Shown here: positions 1 through 11,294 of the stretch, one piece after another
Numbering within the stretch: the stretch's first letter is position 1
How the letters are laid out: the number at the start of each line of letters is the position of its first letter
NCBI GenBank assembly: GCA_013076295.1
Contig: RQOL01000871.1
Coordinates: 62,001 to 126,000, forward strand
Source: Sanderia malayensis
Lineage: Eukaryota > Cnidaria > Scyphozoa > Semaeostomeae > Pelagiidae
Length of the DNA: 64,000 bases
Reading direction: 5' to 3'
The notes under the pieces: generated by a model
What the model saw: only the letters and a program-made list of their open reading frames with translations
What the model was told of the DNA's origin: nothing
Databases searched by the model: none
Position numbers and translations under genes: made by a program

Positions 1-350
1 AGGTATTTCAAACAGATTTGAGCTGAATAAAAATTTAATCTTTTTTTGCCATCCAAAAACACAATAGCGTTTTTCTCAGCTATTCTTTGTAAACAATGTC
101 AAATTACGTAAGATATTTTTGGTTCCCTTTTTGGATTCTTTCACCTCTCTTTTTATCGTGTTCTAGATATCGTGTGTAGATATGACTCATAGAAAGCCCG
201 TATGATTATAACTGAAAGTAGCTACAAGTAAATATATTCTTACATGTTTCTGATCATCTCTGAATCTAGCGTGTACCACTACCAAGTGTTTAATAAAGCT
301 TACTGACAGCGGGATTATGTGCTTATAATGATCATGTCAATTATGTTAAT
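1..350. other. Gene-less edge, nothing recognised
   Basis: AT-rich sequence with no long open frame, RNA gene or clear repeat. It lies on the 3' side of the minus-strand gag relic that follows and may be diverged retroelement sequence, but I see no LTR boundary. Confidence 0.4.
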
Positions 351-479
351 TTATGTTAAAAGCATCATACTTTTTTCTTGTCTTCTCTTTCCCTCTTCTC
401 CCTTTCTGAAGCATCCCACGGATGTTTTAAGCATTTTCAAACTTACGATCTTGTTGAGAAGAAAACCTAATAAAATTGT

Positions 480-1395
480 TCGGCAAATCTGAGGGCAGTG
501 GCCCCAATCTCCACACATGGTGCACGGCTCTGCATCACGGTGACGAGCGCACAATTGCGAACAATATGTCCTTCTCGTGGCAATAAATGCACCGTATGCG
601 GGAATCCATTCCCCTTTTTGAATTGGAAGAGGAAGGTACAGGGGGCGCAGCAGTGGCAGGTGAAGATACAGCAACGATTAGTGTGGCTTGTTGATCCGCC
701 ATTTTGAAAACAATGCCTTCCAATTGACCAAGGCGTTGCTGTTTTAGCGTCGGCTGTTGTGGTTGTGAGATTTGGGAAGCAATGGGGTCCTGTGGCCGGC
801 GAGTCAGCGGGTAGCTGTGCGAGAGCACGAAGCCGTTAAGCAAAATCAACCATCCTTGTAAGATTAGGTTTTGGGTCTGACTTCAATAGTTTCATCCAGA
901 TGTGATGGGCAAGCCTTAGCCTTTCATAAATTGCCGGCGCAACAAAGCCTCCAAAACATCTTCAGAAAGGTCGGGTTCGGCATTGCGGAGGAGATCTTTC
1001 AGGCGCCACTGGTGAAATAAAGGATTCTCAGCTGGACGTAAAACTTGGGTGTCGAAGTCACGACCAAATTTGTCGCAATCAATTGTGGGTGTAAAGCATC
1101 TCCTAGCAAGTAGATGTGGCAAGGTGTCTTTTATTTGCAACTAAGGAGTCGACAGTCGAAGTAAGTAGCAGGCGGACCAGACAATAATGCTGGAAGTTTG
1201 ATCAGGCGGATAGCTTCATTCCGCATGTTGGCCCGAGCACAACGGTCAAAATGACGCAACCAAGTCATAAGGTCACCACCAGCAAAATGTTCTGGAAGTA
1301 TTTGAATGGCCATGCCATCCGAGAAGCCTCTGTCACCAATTTGTAGCGTGCTCAGGTTCCGAGCAGAGTGAGTCAGAAAAACATCAACGAATAGC
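480..1395 (-). pseudogene. Decayed Ty3/gypsy gag fragment
   Basis: Minus-strand frames read as a gag protein. An N-terminal stretch with ILPEHFAGGDLMTWLRHFDR near 1,220-1,310 parallels SIQPEKFESGDIVSWLKQFE in the gag of the gypsy element at 10.3 kb. A middle part includes LRNAEPDLSEDVLEALLRRQFMKG-like sequence near 930-1,000. Nearest position 500 are zinc-knuckle remnants, including a CTMCGDWGHCPQIC-like CCHC box. The reading frame changes at least twice, and no pol sequence or LTR is attached. It is a broken relative of the 10.3 kb family rather than a copy of it, because the proteins are clearly diverged. Family assignment is solid; the boundaries are approximate. Confidence 0.7.
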
Positions 1396-1779
1396 AACAA
1401 ACCCTTTTATAATCAACTCAATACTGACTCATTTTTCTTACATGCACGATTTATTATTAAGACTTCTGACTCTTCTGTCAATCAACTACACAGATCAATA
1501 GGAATACACACAGAATCTGAATTCACCGTTAGGCTTCTCCAGGAGTAGAACTCGGCTGCTAAATTTGACGGTGAAAAGAATCATAGTTTTGGAATCAACT
1601 GTTCCTAAAGGACGTTAAACAAACACTACCAAAAAATTTGCTACAAGAGCAAATATTATAAAATACAACAGAAAAAAGGTAAATATTAATACTCCAGTGA
1701 CAGTTTGTTATGAAAGCATGCTTCCTCTGCAAAAAATTACAAATCTTTGTCTTGAAAGAATTGGTAAATTGAGTTTTCA

Positions 1780-2736
1780 TCAATAAAAGTAATATTAATT
1801 GTCTCATTGTTTTCCGAAAAATTTAATTTTCGCCTCTTTTGACTATCATACCTATTAGAATGATCAGTGTTGCATTTGATTGGCAAATCTGGTTTTGCTC
1901 CCAAACCAAAACTCCCTGGTTTATGAGAAATTGCTTCATTTCTGCTTCTCTTCTTTGTTAGTCTCTTCTTTTTCTTGCTAATCTATATCTCTCTCGAAGA
2001 CGGCCAGCAGCATCAACCATCTTTTCTCTTACTTCCAGCATCACTCCACTCTCTATCTCCTACAGATGTTGATTAAGAGATTTCTTGTGTACTGGAGGTG
2101 GCAAATCCATTTTAGAGCAGAAGTCATGGAGCTCTGAATGTCTCAAGCACTTTTGGTGTCGCTTAATTCTTCACCACTTTCAATTTCTGTAAGATCAACC
2201 TGTGATTCATTGTTACTTTCAATGATGGAAAATTATCCGTTTCCACACCAAAGGTTAATGGAGATCCACCCCATACCCCACAAAGTTGCTTGTAAAATTC
2301 AAGCAATTTTACCACTGCCACTTCGCGTTCCTGTAGTGACAGCTTTGAACAAGTTTTGGCGAATCTCTTTAATTTCTTCTTGAACGCGCTGGTGCCCTTT
2401 CTGAACTTTTACGAGTTGGTATTTCTTCATTCTCAAATTAGAGCCCTCTCTTGGACTGACATCTCTTCTACAGGTACATTTGCATCATATAGTCCAATTG
2501 CACCAAACTCTCTATTTGTTTCGTACATCCTCCCTCACGGCCTTTATTTGAGCCAGCCTATTGGCATCAAAGTCTAAGCTTTGGTACGCCATTTTTGTTT
2601 TGTATGCTTCCAAGCAGCTGATTAAATATTCCACCATTGAAATTGACCATCGAAAACTCTTCCTTCGATTGTCATTTGCAATGGTTGCACACTTAATGCT
2701 ACGGGAAGGAGTTGATAAATTGGACCTGTCAGCCAT
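1780..2736 (-). pseudogene. Decayed SANT/Myb-like transposon accessory gene
   Basis: From an ATG at 2,736 the minus strand reads a SANT/Myb-like DNA-binding region: RKSFRWSISMVEYLISCLEA followed by YKTKMAYQSLDFDANR. After a frame break near 2,430, a coiled segment with EEIKEIRQNLFKAVTTGTRS, GSGKI and a WGGSPLTFG-like motif follows at about 2,260-2,380. A basic C-terminal tail continues to about 1,780. This pattern is known from uncharacterised animal proteins that often accompany DNA transposons, such as the Harbinger Myb-like partner. At least two frameshifts and several stops show it is not functional. No transposase partner or terminal repeats were identified nearby, so the element family is inference. 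Confidence 0.55.
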
Positions 2737-2739
2737 GTT

Positions 2740-3390
2740 GTATGGAAACTAGATTTACCGACTTAATATTCACGCTTGCGCACTTTTGACGATTTCATCC
2801 CCACCTCGCCGTGCTCGCCCACTGATCGTATTCATATGGGAGATTTTCATCCATAGCATTCTTTAAGGAATTCTAACTAGTTGTGAAATTTTTCGGGCCA
2901 CAAAAAACTGGAAAACGTTATGTGACCACGCCCTGCAGACACATGTACAAAGTAGATTACGTCAATTGCACGTTGACAATCTTAAAATCAGACTTTCTTT
3001 ACAAAAACAGCGAAATCTTTAGAAAAACAAAAAGTGCTGAAGAGCGCCATTTTTTTTAAAAAGAAATTTTTAATAAAGTCCCTGTCTTTGTAAAGTTCAT
3101 CGTAGCGTTGCCTGTTACGTCCTTGCTTTATTCTCAAAAACAGCTGACCTTCATTCGTACCCTTCCAGTACCCTTGCTATTTAAGGAAACATGCATCACA
3201 AAATGAACATTCAACATAACAAAACAAAACGTCTACAAGAAAATACGGCAATGGCAAAAAATGCATCATTAAAATATACCATTTACACAGTTTGCGACAA
3301 TATTGTTTGCTTTGCCCTTCTTATTCTTCATTGGAATCATTGTTCCTTGTTCTTTTCTTGCACATGCCTTTACAATTGGTATATTTGTTG
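2740..3390. other. Gene-less stretch
   Basis: No coding signal on either strand. A GACCACGCCC box near 2,923 is the reverse complement of GGGCGTGGTC near 6,187. This could be a pair of degenerate transposon ends around the hAT relic, but 10 bases are too few to assert it. Confidence 0.35.
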
Positions 3391-3470
3391 ATTGGTACAT
3401 TGGTACATCAATGGTACATTGTACATCAATGGTACATTGGTACATTGGTACATTGGTACATTGGTACATT
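3391..3470. repeat. TTGGTACA microsatellite
   Basis: An 8-base unit, TTGGTACA, is repeated in tandem about nine times, with interruptions of the form ATCAATGGTACA in the 5' half and clean units in the 3' half. The array creates artificial open frames on both strands. Confidence 0.9.
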
Positions 3471-3591
3471 TCCAATGTTGATCATTTATGTTTCCAGATT
3501 CACATCTTTCATGAAGCCACCTTTTACATTTAGAGCACTCTATTAAGGGTTCATCCATGAAGGATTTTTTTGCAATGGCAGTAAAGCTCAA
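3466..3591 (-). pseudogene. PHD-finger-like fragment
   Basis: The minus strand encodes ECSKCKRWLHERCE followed about ten residues later by WKC. This matches the second half of a PHD-type zinc finger (CxxCxxWxHxxC, then WxC). The first half of the finger is absent, and the frame runs directly into the TTGGTACA microsatellite. PHD-like fingers of this kind occur in ORFs of some invertebrate LINEs, including the relic at 20.5-20.9 kb, so a transposon origin is likely but not shown. Confidence 0.4.
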
Positions 3592-4195
3592 TCTTCCACT
3601 GGAAAATAACCTTCGTCTTACCAGGTACCATTTAGAATTCTATATCATCGAAGGAGCTTCGTGTAAAAACATCTACAAGTTTGTGTATTAGTTTTTGATA
3701 GTCAAAACTGTTGTTGGGTCAATTGGTCTACTTTAAAACTCTGTATGGAAAGTCGCTGTATCGAAAGACATTGAATCTTTCAGTATTGCGTCAACTTTTA
3801 GAACATCTATAATTAACTTACTTTCCCTCAATTATTAGTGATTAAATTACTAATTACCTCAAGTGCAATGCGGCCCCAGCAATGAGTTTCAAATCACAAT
3901 TGTCCGATCGTTTCAGCGACCTTGCTGAATGAAAGAGATAACAGGAATTGAAAAAATATTAGTCCATCCCTTGTCTCTTCCGTTTCTGCGCCGTTCGCAG
4001 CCCCTTTTTCATTTCCAGTGCATGAATATTTCGAAGGCCCAAGTCTCGCTAGAAACATCCGCAGCAAAAAGTTGGGAGACAGTTCATACTTTGTTTTTTG
4101 ACGAACAAGTAATTGCAAGTGCAGCATTTAATGACCAGGCACAATGACTAATGTATTTATACATTACTTGAGCCTATGTTAGTCATATATTGGTT

Positions 4196-4257
4196 TTCCC
4201 TATTTTCTTGCCCCATTTTCTTGCCCCATTTTCTTGCATTTCCTTATTTTCTTGCGC
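4196..4257. repeat. Short tandem repeat of ATTTTCTTGCCCC
   Basis: A unit of about 13 bases, with core ATTTTCTTGCCCC, occurs four times in succession with decay in the last two copies. Confidence 0.7.
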
Positions 4258-4689
4258 TCCGAGCCACAGGTTGCAGTTTCCAACTTGTGAAAAAAATTGG
4301 ACCTGGAAATCTTCAACATGTCATGTAAATATTGAATTTATCAATTTTTTCTGAGTATTATATAAAATGGTCTATATAGTTTTTTGGTTATTGGCTAAAT
4401 GGCTCACAAAATTGAATTGGCCACCTGTTAACATTTATAAGTTAGTTCAGGATTTCAGATTTACACACATAGATATAATATATCACTTTGGTTTTAGAGC
4501 AACACCAAGCGGATCTTGTCTTTTTAATACTGCCTCCATTTCATTGATTGGGGATGAAAAGTTGTCTCTTTACCTTTGATATCTGCCAAATTTTCAAATG
4601 AGTATGTACGACCATTCTCCAACTGCTGAATCAAGTCACCTCACACATGGGACACCGATGATTTGCCAGTCTCATCTTTCAATAAACAA

Positions 4690-6015
4690 TCTTCTTTCAC
4701 AGCAATTGTTTTGTTTTTTATTCTTGTTGGCATAACTTTTGCTGCCAAACTTCCCATTGTCGCTCGAAATATGATGGATCGTGTTCGCGTAGTCTCTGAT
4801 TACTTTAATAATAGCCCAAAGAGGTTCGATCATCTTACTCGGAAAATTAAGGAAAATTACCCCGAAGCCGCACATACTCGATTAATTAATGTTTGTCGTA
4901 CACGTTTGTTGGCACAAATTGATGACTGTCTCAATTGACTCAAAGCATGGCAACTGAAAAGCACGCTGCTGTTTTTCCTTTTTCAAAATTTCTAACTCAT
5001 TTTCCATCTTCTCAGCATGCTCGAAAGCAATTGCCGGCAGCTCGTTTTTCCAACTCATGTTGAATTTAAACCTACTTAATAAATTATATTTATAGCGTCT
5101 ATAAGCAAAACCAAAACCTGTTGTGAATGCATTTCATTTAGTAATATCTTTTGAATTTATAATGTGTCTTTTAGTTGTTTCATGTATGCTGGAGATTACA
5201 AGACCTCTGACTAAGCAGCTTCAGTCTTCTACTATCGATGTTGCCGCCTCTGACAAGAGCATCATAGTACTATTTCTAGCTTCACGGCGCCTACGAAAGT
5301 CGACAAAAATCATCGTGAGTGGTGCGAAGAGGCAGCAGAGCTTGCTAACTCTGTACATAGTGCTCCTGCAAAGCCTCGCACCGTTGCGCGGCAAATGCAT
5401 CGTTCAAACGTACCAGCAGAATCTATTTCAGATTATGAAAGGTCAATCACTCTACCTTCCCTGGATCGTATGTTGGCACAAATAAGAACACGATTTTCAG
5501 AAAGAAATCGTGTTATCATGAATGGATTCTATTGCTTTCCAGCTGGAGTTGTTTCGTCGGTTGAATGGAGGGAGAAGTTTATAAGTTTCCTTGATTTGTA
5601 TAAAGAGGAACGTCCAGAGCCTTGATTTGTATGACGAGGATCTTCCAGATATATCAACACGGAGTTGATTATGTGGGAAGAGTATTGGCACATGTCTGAT
5701 AAAACCCCTCCGGAAAAGCTTTCTTCTCTTCTCATTTTGATTGACAAAGTTGTGTTTCCAAATATCTATACTGCTTTGTAACTTCTCGCCTCTATTCCAG
5801 TGACAACATGCACCTGTGAACGTACAATATCCACTCTTCGTCGGTTGAAAACCTATCTTAGAAGTACTATAGTGGAGAGTGGGCTGAATGGACTTGTAAT
5901 GTTGCATGTCCATAGAGAAATAGACCTAGACCCACAAACTATTATTGATCGATTTGCTAACAAGCACCCAAGAAGGATGAAACTTCTTCACATTTTAGCA
6001 AAATACTCGGAGTAA
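4690..6015 (+). pseudogene. Decayed hAT-family transposase (ZMYM1-like)
   Basis: Plus-strand frames show three blocks typical of hAT transposases of the ZMYM1/P52rIPK-like type. The first is a segment with FNNSPKRFDHL and a VCRTR box at about 4,800-4,930. The second contains a SLDRMLAQIRTRFSERN block at about 5,450-5,510. The third is the C-terminal dimerisation domain, with CERTISTLRRLKTYLRST and FANKHPRRMK, ending at a TAA at 6,013-6,015. The blocks are in order but separated by frameshifts and stops, and the N-terminal BED-type finger is not visible. Catalytic residues cannot be assigned safely. It is a dead element; terminal repeats and target duplication were not found. Confidence 0.7.
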
Positions 6016-7005
6016 ACCCCTAGTTATTATTTATTATTACATGAATTTGTTTGTTTCTTTTCCAGCAGTTTGTTTTGGTAGAGAATATTTTTAAACGTTT
6101 TTTACATTGTTCGTGACTTTATTTTGATATTGATTTGACAATGGAGCAAAACATTTTCAACGTTCTTTCTTTTCGAGGCTCTACTAAATGTGGGCGTGGT
6201 CCACAAAATTTACAGCATAACAAAATTTACAAAATTTTGGGCATAATTTTTGGCCTGCTGGGGAAATTTCTCCTGTAGCTTGAATGTTAAAAATGGCCTG
6301 TTTTTATCCCACCTCGGTGAGATCCCCCTGCCACGACAGTCAGATCTCACTCAGGTTGGATAACTCACCTCCATGTGACCGTAAAAACATTTTTACATAG
6401 AAATCACTTTAACATGATTTCACCTCATATGAACAGGCCCTCAGGAATAATTTGGTGTCTGATCACTATTTAGGGGTAAAAACATATCTATCCCGAACAT
6501 TTATGGCTAACAATAATATGGAAATTCGAAACCGTTTTTAAAACGGTTATGCATTTCTGTTTCAAATTCGTTTCACAATACACGTGTGCTAGGTCGCCGA
6601 CCAAGTTTGCAATGCATGCGTGAAGCTATTCACAAAAAAAGTTTAAAATATTATTGTTGCCATGGTCAATATAAAAACTCTTTTTGCAGCTCTGTTGTCC
6701 CCTCTGCTGAGAGGGTAACAAAGCTTCTGAGTCTATCTTAGCAAGAACCTTTTTGCTAAAATGTGTTTCTCAACGAATCTGACCGAACAGTTACGAATAT
6801 CTTCACCTTTTAGCAGAAGTTTTTTGTATAAGTCATTAGTTTTTGTAGCTTGTAGCTACTTTCAATTAACTATTTTTATGCTTATCGCCCCATTGCCCCT
6901 GTGAGATTGTGTTTAAGTTTCAAAAGTGTGTACCTTTTTGTCCTTATGACTTAGGTTGTTTAGTCATACAACCCTCTTTAGGCTGGCGACCCCTCCCCTA
7001 TATCA
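6016..7005. other. Non-coding stretch with one shared protein fragment
   Basis: No gene was recognised. Positions 6,551-6,595 nearly match 16,157-16,201; on the minus strand both encode LAxVYCETNLKQKC, the BTB-like fragment annotated at 16 kb. The rest shows no open frame of note. Confidence 0.4.
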
Positions 7006-7009
7006 TAGC

Positions 7010-7241
7010 TGTAACAGGATTACATTCTCGCTATAGTGTAGCCTCGTATTCAAGTAATTATTGTGATCACGTGTTCATGTCAATCAATGTCAATCATGTA
7101 TAATATAAATAGCTTTGTCAATTGTATTTAATTCATTCTTATTCATTCTTATTCTCGTATTATCAGTTACATATATTCGCACATATATTCGAGTTTTATT
7201 TCTGAGTTCAATTACGTAATGGTAGCTCGACCACCATTACA
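7010..7241. mobile_element. Candidate solo LTR
   Basis: The 232-base segment begins TGTAACAGG and ends CCATTACA, giving inverted ends TGTAA/TTACA. It is bracketed by the direct repeat TAGC (7,006-7,009 and 7,242-7,245). A TATAAATAG box lies near 7,101. No retroelement coding sequence or primer-binding site adjoins it, so the simplest reading is a solo LTR left by LTR-LTR recombination. The ends resemble, but do not match, the LTR of the 10.1 kb gypsy element (TGTAATG...CATTACA). Assignment rests on structure only. Confidence 0.55.
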
Positions 7242-7245
7242 TAGC

Positions 7246-8320
7246 TTACCAGTAGTAACAGCATCACTTTGATTTCTGATAAGAATAATTATTATTATAT
7301 GCTTTATTTTGTCTTTGTTGTATCTGCTATTCTATTTCTATGTTTGATTATGTATGGCGATCATTTAATTATTGTATTCGGCTTTTCTTATTTAAGTAGA
7401 AAGTGTTGTCTAGAATCGCGACACTTGGGTGGTCCACCGAGCCTGATAGAATAGCATTTAATTCCCAGTAGCCATTTAATTTGATTTGATTTAAGTTAAC
7501 TTATTTAAGAATACTTCAATTATAACGAGCAACATGTCGCATAGCAACATTGATGCGGTCACATATGACTTTGTACAAATTGAACATTATAAAGCAATGA
7601 TGGAGATGGAGAGTGGGGAACAGTTGGCAGTAAGCAATAGATATCCGCTTTATTGGAAAGAATGTAAACCTGTGGACAACGTTCAGGCAGAGTAGTCCAG
7701 TAGGTTCAAGGCATGTGATTAGTTTGCTCCTCCGTAGCTGTTTTTTTTTCAACAGCTAACCCAGACTGTGCAGCATCTCCGGTGGAGGAAAACTTAATAA
7801 TGAGATCGACCGCTATGCAAACTCTGATCTTAAAAATTCTGATGCTTCGGCAAATTTCGGTTACAAATCCTTCTTTGGTGGGAAGATCCGACCGTTCTCC
7901 GAACAGGAAGAAACGTTTGGAGAGTTATCGCCAATTGAAGAATGCAGAACATTGATTGTTGGAAGATGATGAAATACTGTCAGTGTTACCACACAAATTG
8001 CGAGATTGGTAAGGATTTGTTGAAAAGACGAAAACGCTGTTAGAGACGTTGAAATAAGTCTTGATCCTTAAAAGCGATGCTCAAATGTCAAAAACGATCA
8101 ATGTAAGTGACATTTTTTTATTATTCATTAGTCTCTTATTGATTGTAGTTACTTTGAATTATTGCCTTGCTAATCGCATCATTATTCCTTGTAGGGTTGA
8201 TGTACATTCCAAGATGACGAATTAGCTCTTGGTCTTCATCGAACAAACTTTGGTTCTCAGCACAAGGAAACAGAGGTTATTTCCAAATCATTACAGTCAT
8301 TACTGCAATTTCCAAATCAT
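7246..8320. other. Gene-less stretch
   Basis: Only short frames are present on both strands and none resembles a known family. No repeats stood out. Confidence 0.35.
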
Positions 8321-8329
8321 TACAGTCTT

Positions 8330-8720
8330 AAAAACCCCACTCCGACTCTACTGGGGAATAAGGCTGGTGTTGTTTTGGATGAATATTTGTCATGGGAGAA
8401 CGAAAAAGCTGAAGTGACATCTTCATGCTTCTATACATAAAATTTCACAAATGTTGTGCCATCGAAATTGAAGAGACGTGTCGTGTCGCTGACCTCTTTA
8501 TCAAGGATTGACCATGCAGGATCCCCCTTATCTGTTGCGACTCATAAAATATTTGCAACACATTCCAAATGCAGCTACAAGTTTTTTATTATTAGGCTAC
8601 TCCAAGGAGAGAGACGTCGTGTCACTTGGTTGACTGTTAACAAATGTACGTTGGAATTGGCAGCTGTCGAAGCTCTCATTCAAGTGCGTTTACGATCTAA
8701 AAATGTTCAAACATATTAAC
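8330..8720 (+). pseudogene. Possible hAT C-terminal relic
   Basis: A plus-strand frame ending at 8,719 contains SVATHKIFATHSKCS and, after a gap, GERRRVTWLTVNKC and EALIQVRLRSKN. The order (small-residue helix, E-R-R, basic end) resembles a decayed hAT dimerisation domain. A preceding frame includes VVLDEYLSWENEK. No catalytic block is visible. This could equally be a chance frame. Confidence 0.25.
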
Positions 8721-8989
8721 ATATCGGTGATGAAAAATACCAGGATTTTTAAATCCTGTTGTTTTGGGAACAAGAACAACTGTCTTCCTCACTTTCAGGA
8801 ATGATATGGTGAAGCTCTTCAATTAACTACTTGCAGAAACCAGAAAGATTATGACAGCAGAATTTTAAAAAATTTGAATTATATTTGAAGTAAATAGAGG
8901 ACTTTTATTCAAGCGCACGCACAAAATAGATATATTTTGTAATTTCATGTAGTATTAGAATTAATTGGTTTTTGCTTTCGTATTGTAAA

Positions 8990-9080
8990 TACAATGGATC
9001 CTCCATGTAACGGACACCTCGTGTCAATGATTTTTACGTTTTACAGAGTTGTCCGTTTATTGAGGTTCCAGTGTAGCTAC
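8990..9080. repeat. pogo/Tc1-like terminal-repeat remnant
   Basis: AACGGACACCTCG near 9,010 is followed by GTCCGTTTATTGAGGTTCCAGTG near 9,050-9,072. The end resembles the inverted ends of pogo/Tigger elements (CACTGGAACCTC on the minus strand). A complete pair of ends was not found. Confidence 0.4.
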
Positions 9081-10111
9081 ATGTTTCGATCTGCATAGCT
9101 TATCGTTTAATTTGGGTTTTTTTTTTAAGTTACTAATCTGGATCTATGATCTATGCATAAAATATACCAGTTATAGCATGGCTTATTATTAGCAAATCCT
9201 ACCGCAAGATGAGAAGGGTACATACATGTGAAACCTTCATTTAACGAACACCTACAGTTGTCTGTTGTTCATTGGTGTCCCTTAATGGAGGTTTTACCAT
9301 TCTTTGTATCACCCCGTTTCCCTCGTAGCATTGCTGTAAATTTTAGGCTCACTAAAAACGTCGTGTTTGCGCCGTCACGTATCAGGGTATTTTACTCGAA
9401 CACTGCACCAGCACGACGTTTGAGCTGAACATGCGTGTCATGACATGCTTGTGTCCTGCCAAAAAAGCAAACTTGGCGTGACGCTGGCCCGACGATTGTA
9501 GTAACCTTTGAAGGGCGTAGTTCTTAATTCGATAAGTTCAATATGTTATGCATTTAATAACGTAAGTACGTAGTCTCGTCACACAAAGATTTTTCTAGAT
9601 TAGCTTTACCCTCATTTCAAAGCTTATCAGTCAAAGCATTATAATTATTTTTTTGATAGTAATAACAATTATGAGCTTTATATTACCCTTTTGGCATATT
9701 TTTTTGTACCAATCATAATAAATATTCCTTCTAGTTATTTTATATTGAGCAATCATTTGCACGCTTTAAAAACACTTGTTCTTCACAGCAGTGAACACAT
9801 AATAGATATGGAGGAAAATTTAAAACCACTTCAGTTGTCTCATCTCATTTAGCTTCAAAGCAGACATAAGAAGTACCTTTTTAGATGTTCATGACGTATT
9901 CGCCACATTCTTGCCCCACGCAGTGGTACCTTGGATATCTGCATTCCAATCGGTAGCAGCTGATCTATACTCAACAGATGTTGCATCGCAGTGGTACATC
10001 TGTTCAAAATCTAGAAAGAGTCCAGCTTGCCATGGCAAAAATGAAACTGCATAATTTCAAACTTTAGTTTACACAACATAGATCTGCCGATAGCTAAGTT
10101 TAGAAGTCATA
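9081..10111. other. Gene-less stretch before the gypsy element
   Basis: AT-rich, with no supported coding frame, RNA gene or clear repeat. Confidence 0.4.
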
Positions 10112-10115
10112 TTGT

Positions 10116-10284
10116 TGTAATGATTGACAGCTATTCGATTATATGTAATTGACAGATCACTATGAATATAAAAATACTCGTGATAGTTAGTTCGCTCTTG
10201 ATGATTGCAGATTCACAGAATTCAGAACAGAATTCAGGCTGATTGTCTTGTTCAAGACTCTCTCTTGAACCCAAAAGCATTACA
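10116..10284 (+). repeat. 5' LTR of gypsy element
   Basis: This is the 169-base LTR with inverted ends TGTAATG/CATTACA. A possible primer-binding site begins directly after it with TTGGTGACAG. Confidence 0.9.
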
Positions 10285-10321
10285 TTGGTGACAGAGGTGA
10301 AGAGCTGAGCATTGGATACCC

Positions 10322-11281
10322 ATGGCAACCTCTATTCAGCCTGAAAAATTTGAGTCTGGGGATATAGTCAGCTGGCTGAAGCAGTTTGAAGTTTGCGCCA
10401 CTGCCAACTCGTGGGACGCTGCCAAAAAAACTGAAAGTTTTACCAGCTTTCCTTCGTGGGCCAGCCGCTGCCCATTTTCATGCTTTTGAAGATGACCAGA
10501 AAGATTCTTATGCCCATCTTGCCAAGGGTCTCAGAGAAGTTTTATGCCCTGCCATTGATCGAGAGAAGTTCTTCGCTGCTTTTGAACAGATGATCATGCG
10601 GCCTAACGAGGACCTTTCCTTGTTTTTATATGACCTGAAGGATGCCCTATCGAAAGCGGACCCCACCTTACAAGAGGACGCCCGCCATGCCTTGTTGTCT
10701 CGCCAGTTTTTGAAAGGTTTACCGGCACATTTATGCTTTAAGCTGCTGGAACATAATCCAACGCCGAGCTTGAAAGAAATGGGTTTGTTCAACGATTTCG
10801 GGCAATTCATCGCCATTCAGAAGACCCATGTTTTGCTGTTCAAGGCTCGCCACCCCACCAGGATCATGCCAATGTGGCATGATCCTGGTGGGGTGGCGAG
10901 GTGGGGCACGCATCTCTTGCCGACTTGACAGCTGCTGTCAGCGCCCTTGCCCTTGACCAAAAGGATTTACGGACGTCACTTGCTACGCCTCCGCCTCCTC
11001 CGCAGCCGTCTCTGTCTGACGAATTTCCACGTCAACGTGGCACTTGGCAATCTCGCAGACGCCCTCGGGATCGTGCGAACGCCCAGCAATCTACCCGATG
11101 TTTCAATTGCAATCAATGGGGACACTTGGCCCGTTCTTGCCCGTATGATCAACAATGTCAGTTGTGTTTTGGATGGGGACATTATCAGTCGCAGTGTGCA
11201 AACAACCAACGAAGTCAAAGAAATATTGCTGCTAATCACGTGAATGAGAATTCTTTAAACTTCAGAGGGGTGCCCCAATAA
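10322..11281 (+). pseudogene. gypsy gag, frameshifted
   Basis: The gag protein starts at ATG 10,322 (MATSIQPEKFESGD). It changes frame in an A7 run near 10,427-10,433, then continues through a capsid-like region (FLRGPAAAHFHAF, LLSRQFLKGLPAHL). It is disturbed again at the foldback at 10,846-10,900. The C-terminal frame (10,901-11,281) contains two zinc knuckles, CFNCNQWGHLARSC and CQLCFGWGHYQSQC. Role by family: packaging of element RNA. Both breaks are visible in the DNA, so the gene is inactive as it stands. Confidence 0.85.
10846..10900. repeat. Perfect 26-base inverted repeat with 3-base loop
   Basis: Arms 10,846-10,871 and 10,875-10,900 are perfect reverse complements around the loop ATG. 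It lies inside gag and coincides with a loss of reading frame. It looks like a local inverted duplication of gag sequence. Confidence 0.95.
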
Positions 11282-11294
11282 AGGGCTGGGTTGA

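Noticed and set aside
2923..6196. Inverted GACCACGCCC/GGGCGTGGTC boxes as ends of one transposon spanning the hAT relic
   Set aside because: Ten bases of match, no target duplication, and the ends do not resemble hAT termini; chance cannot be excluded.
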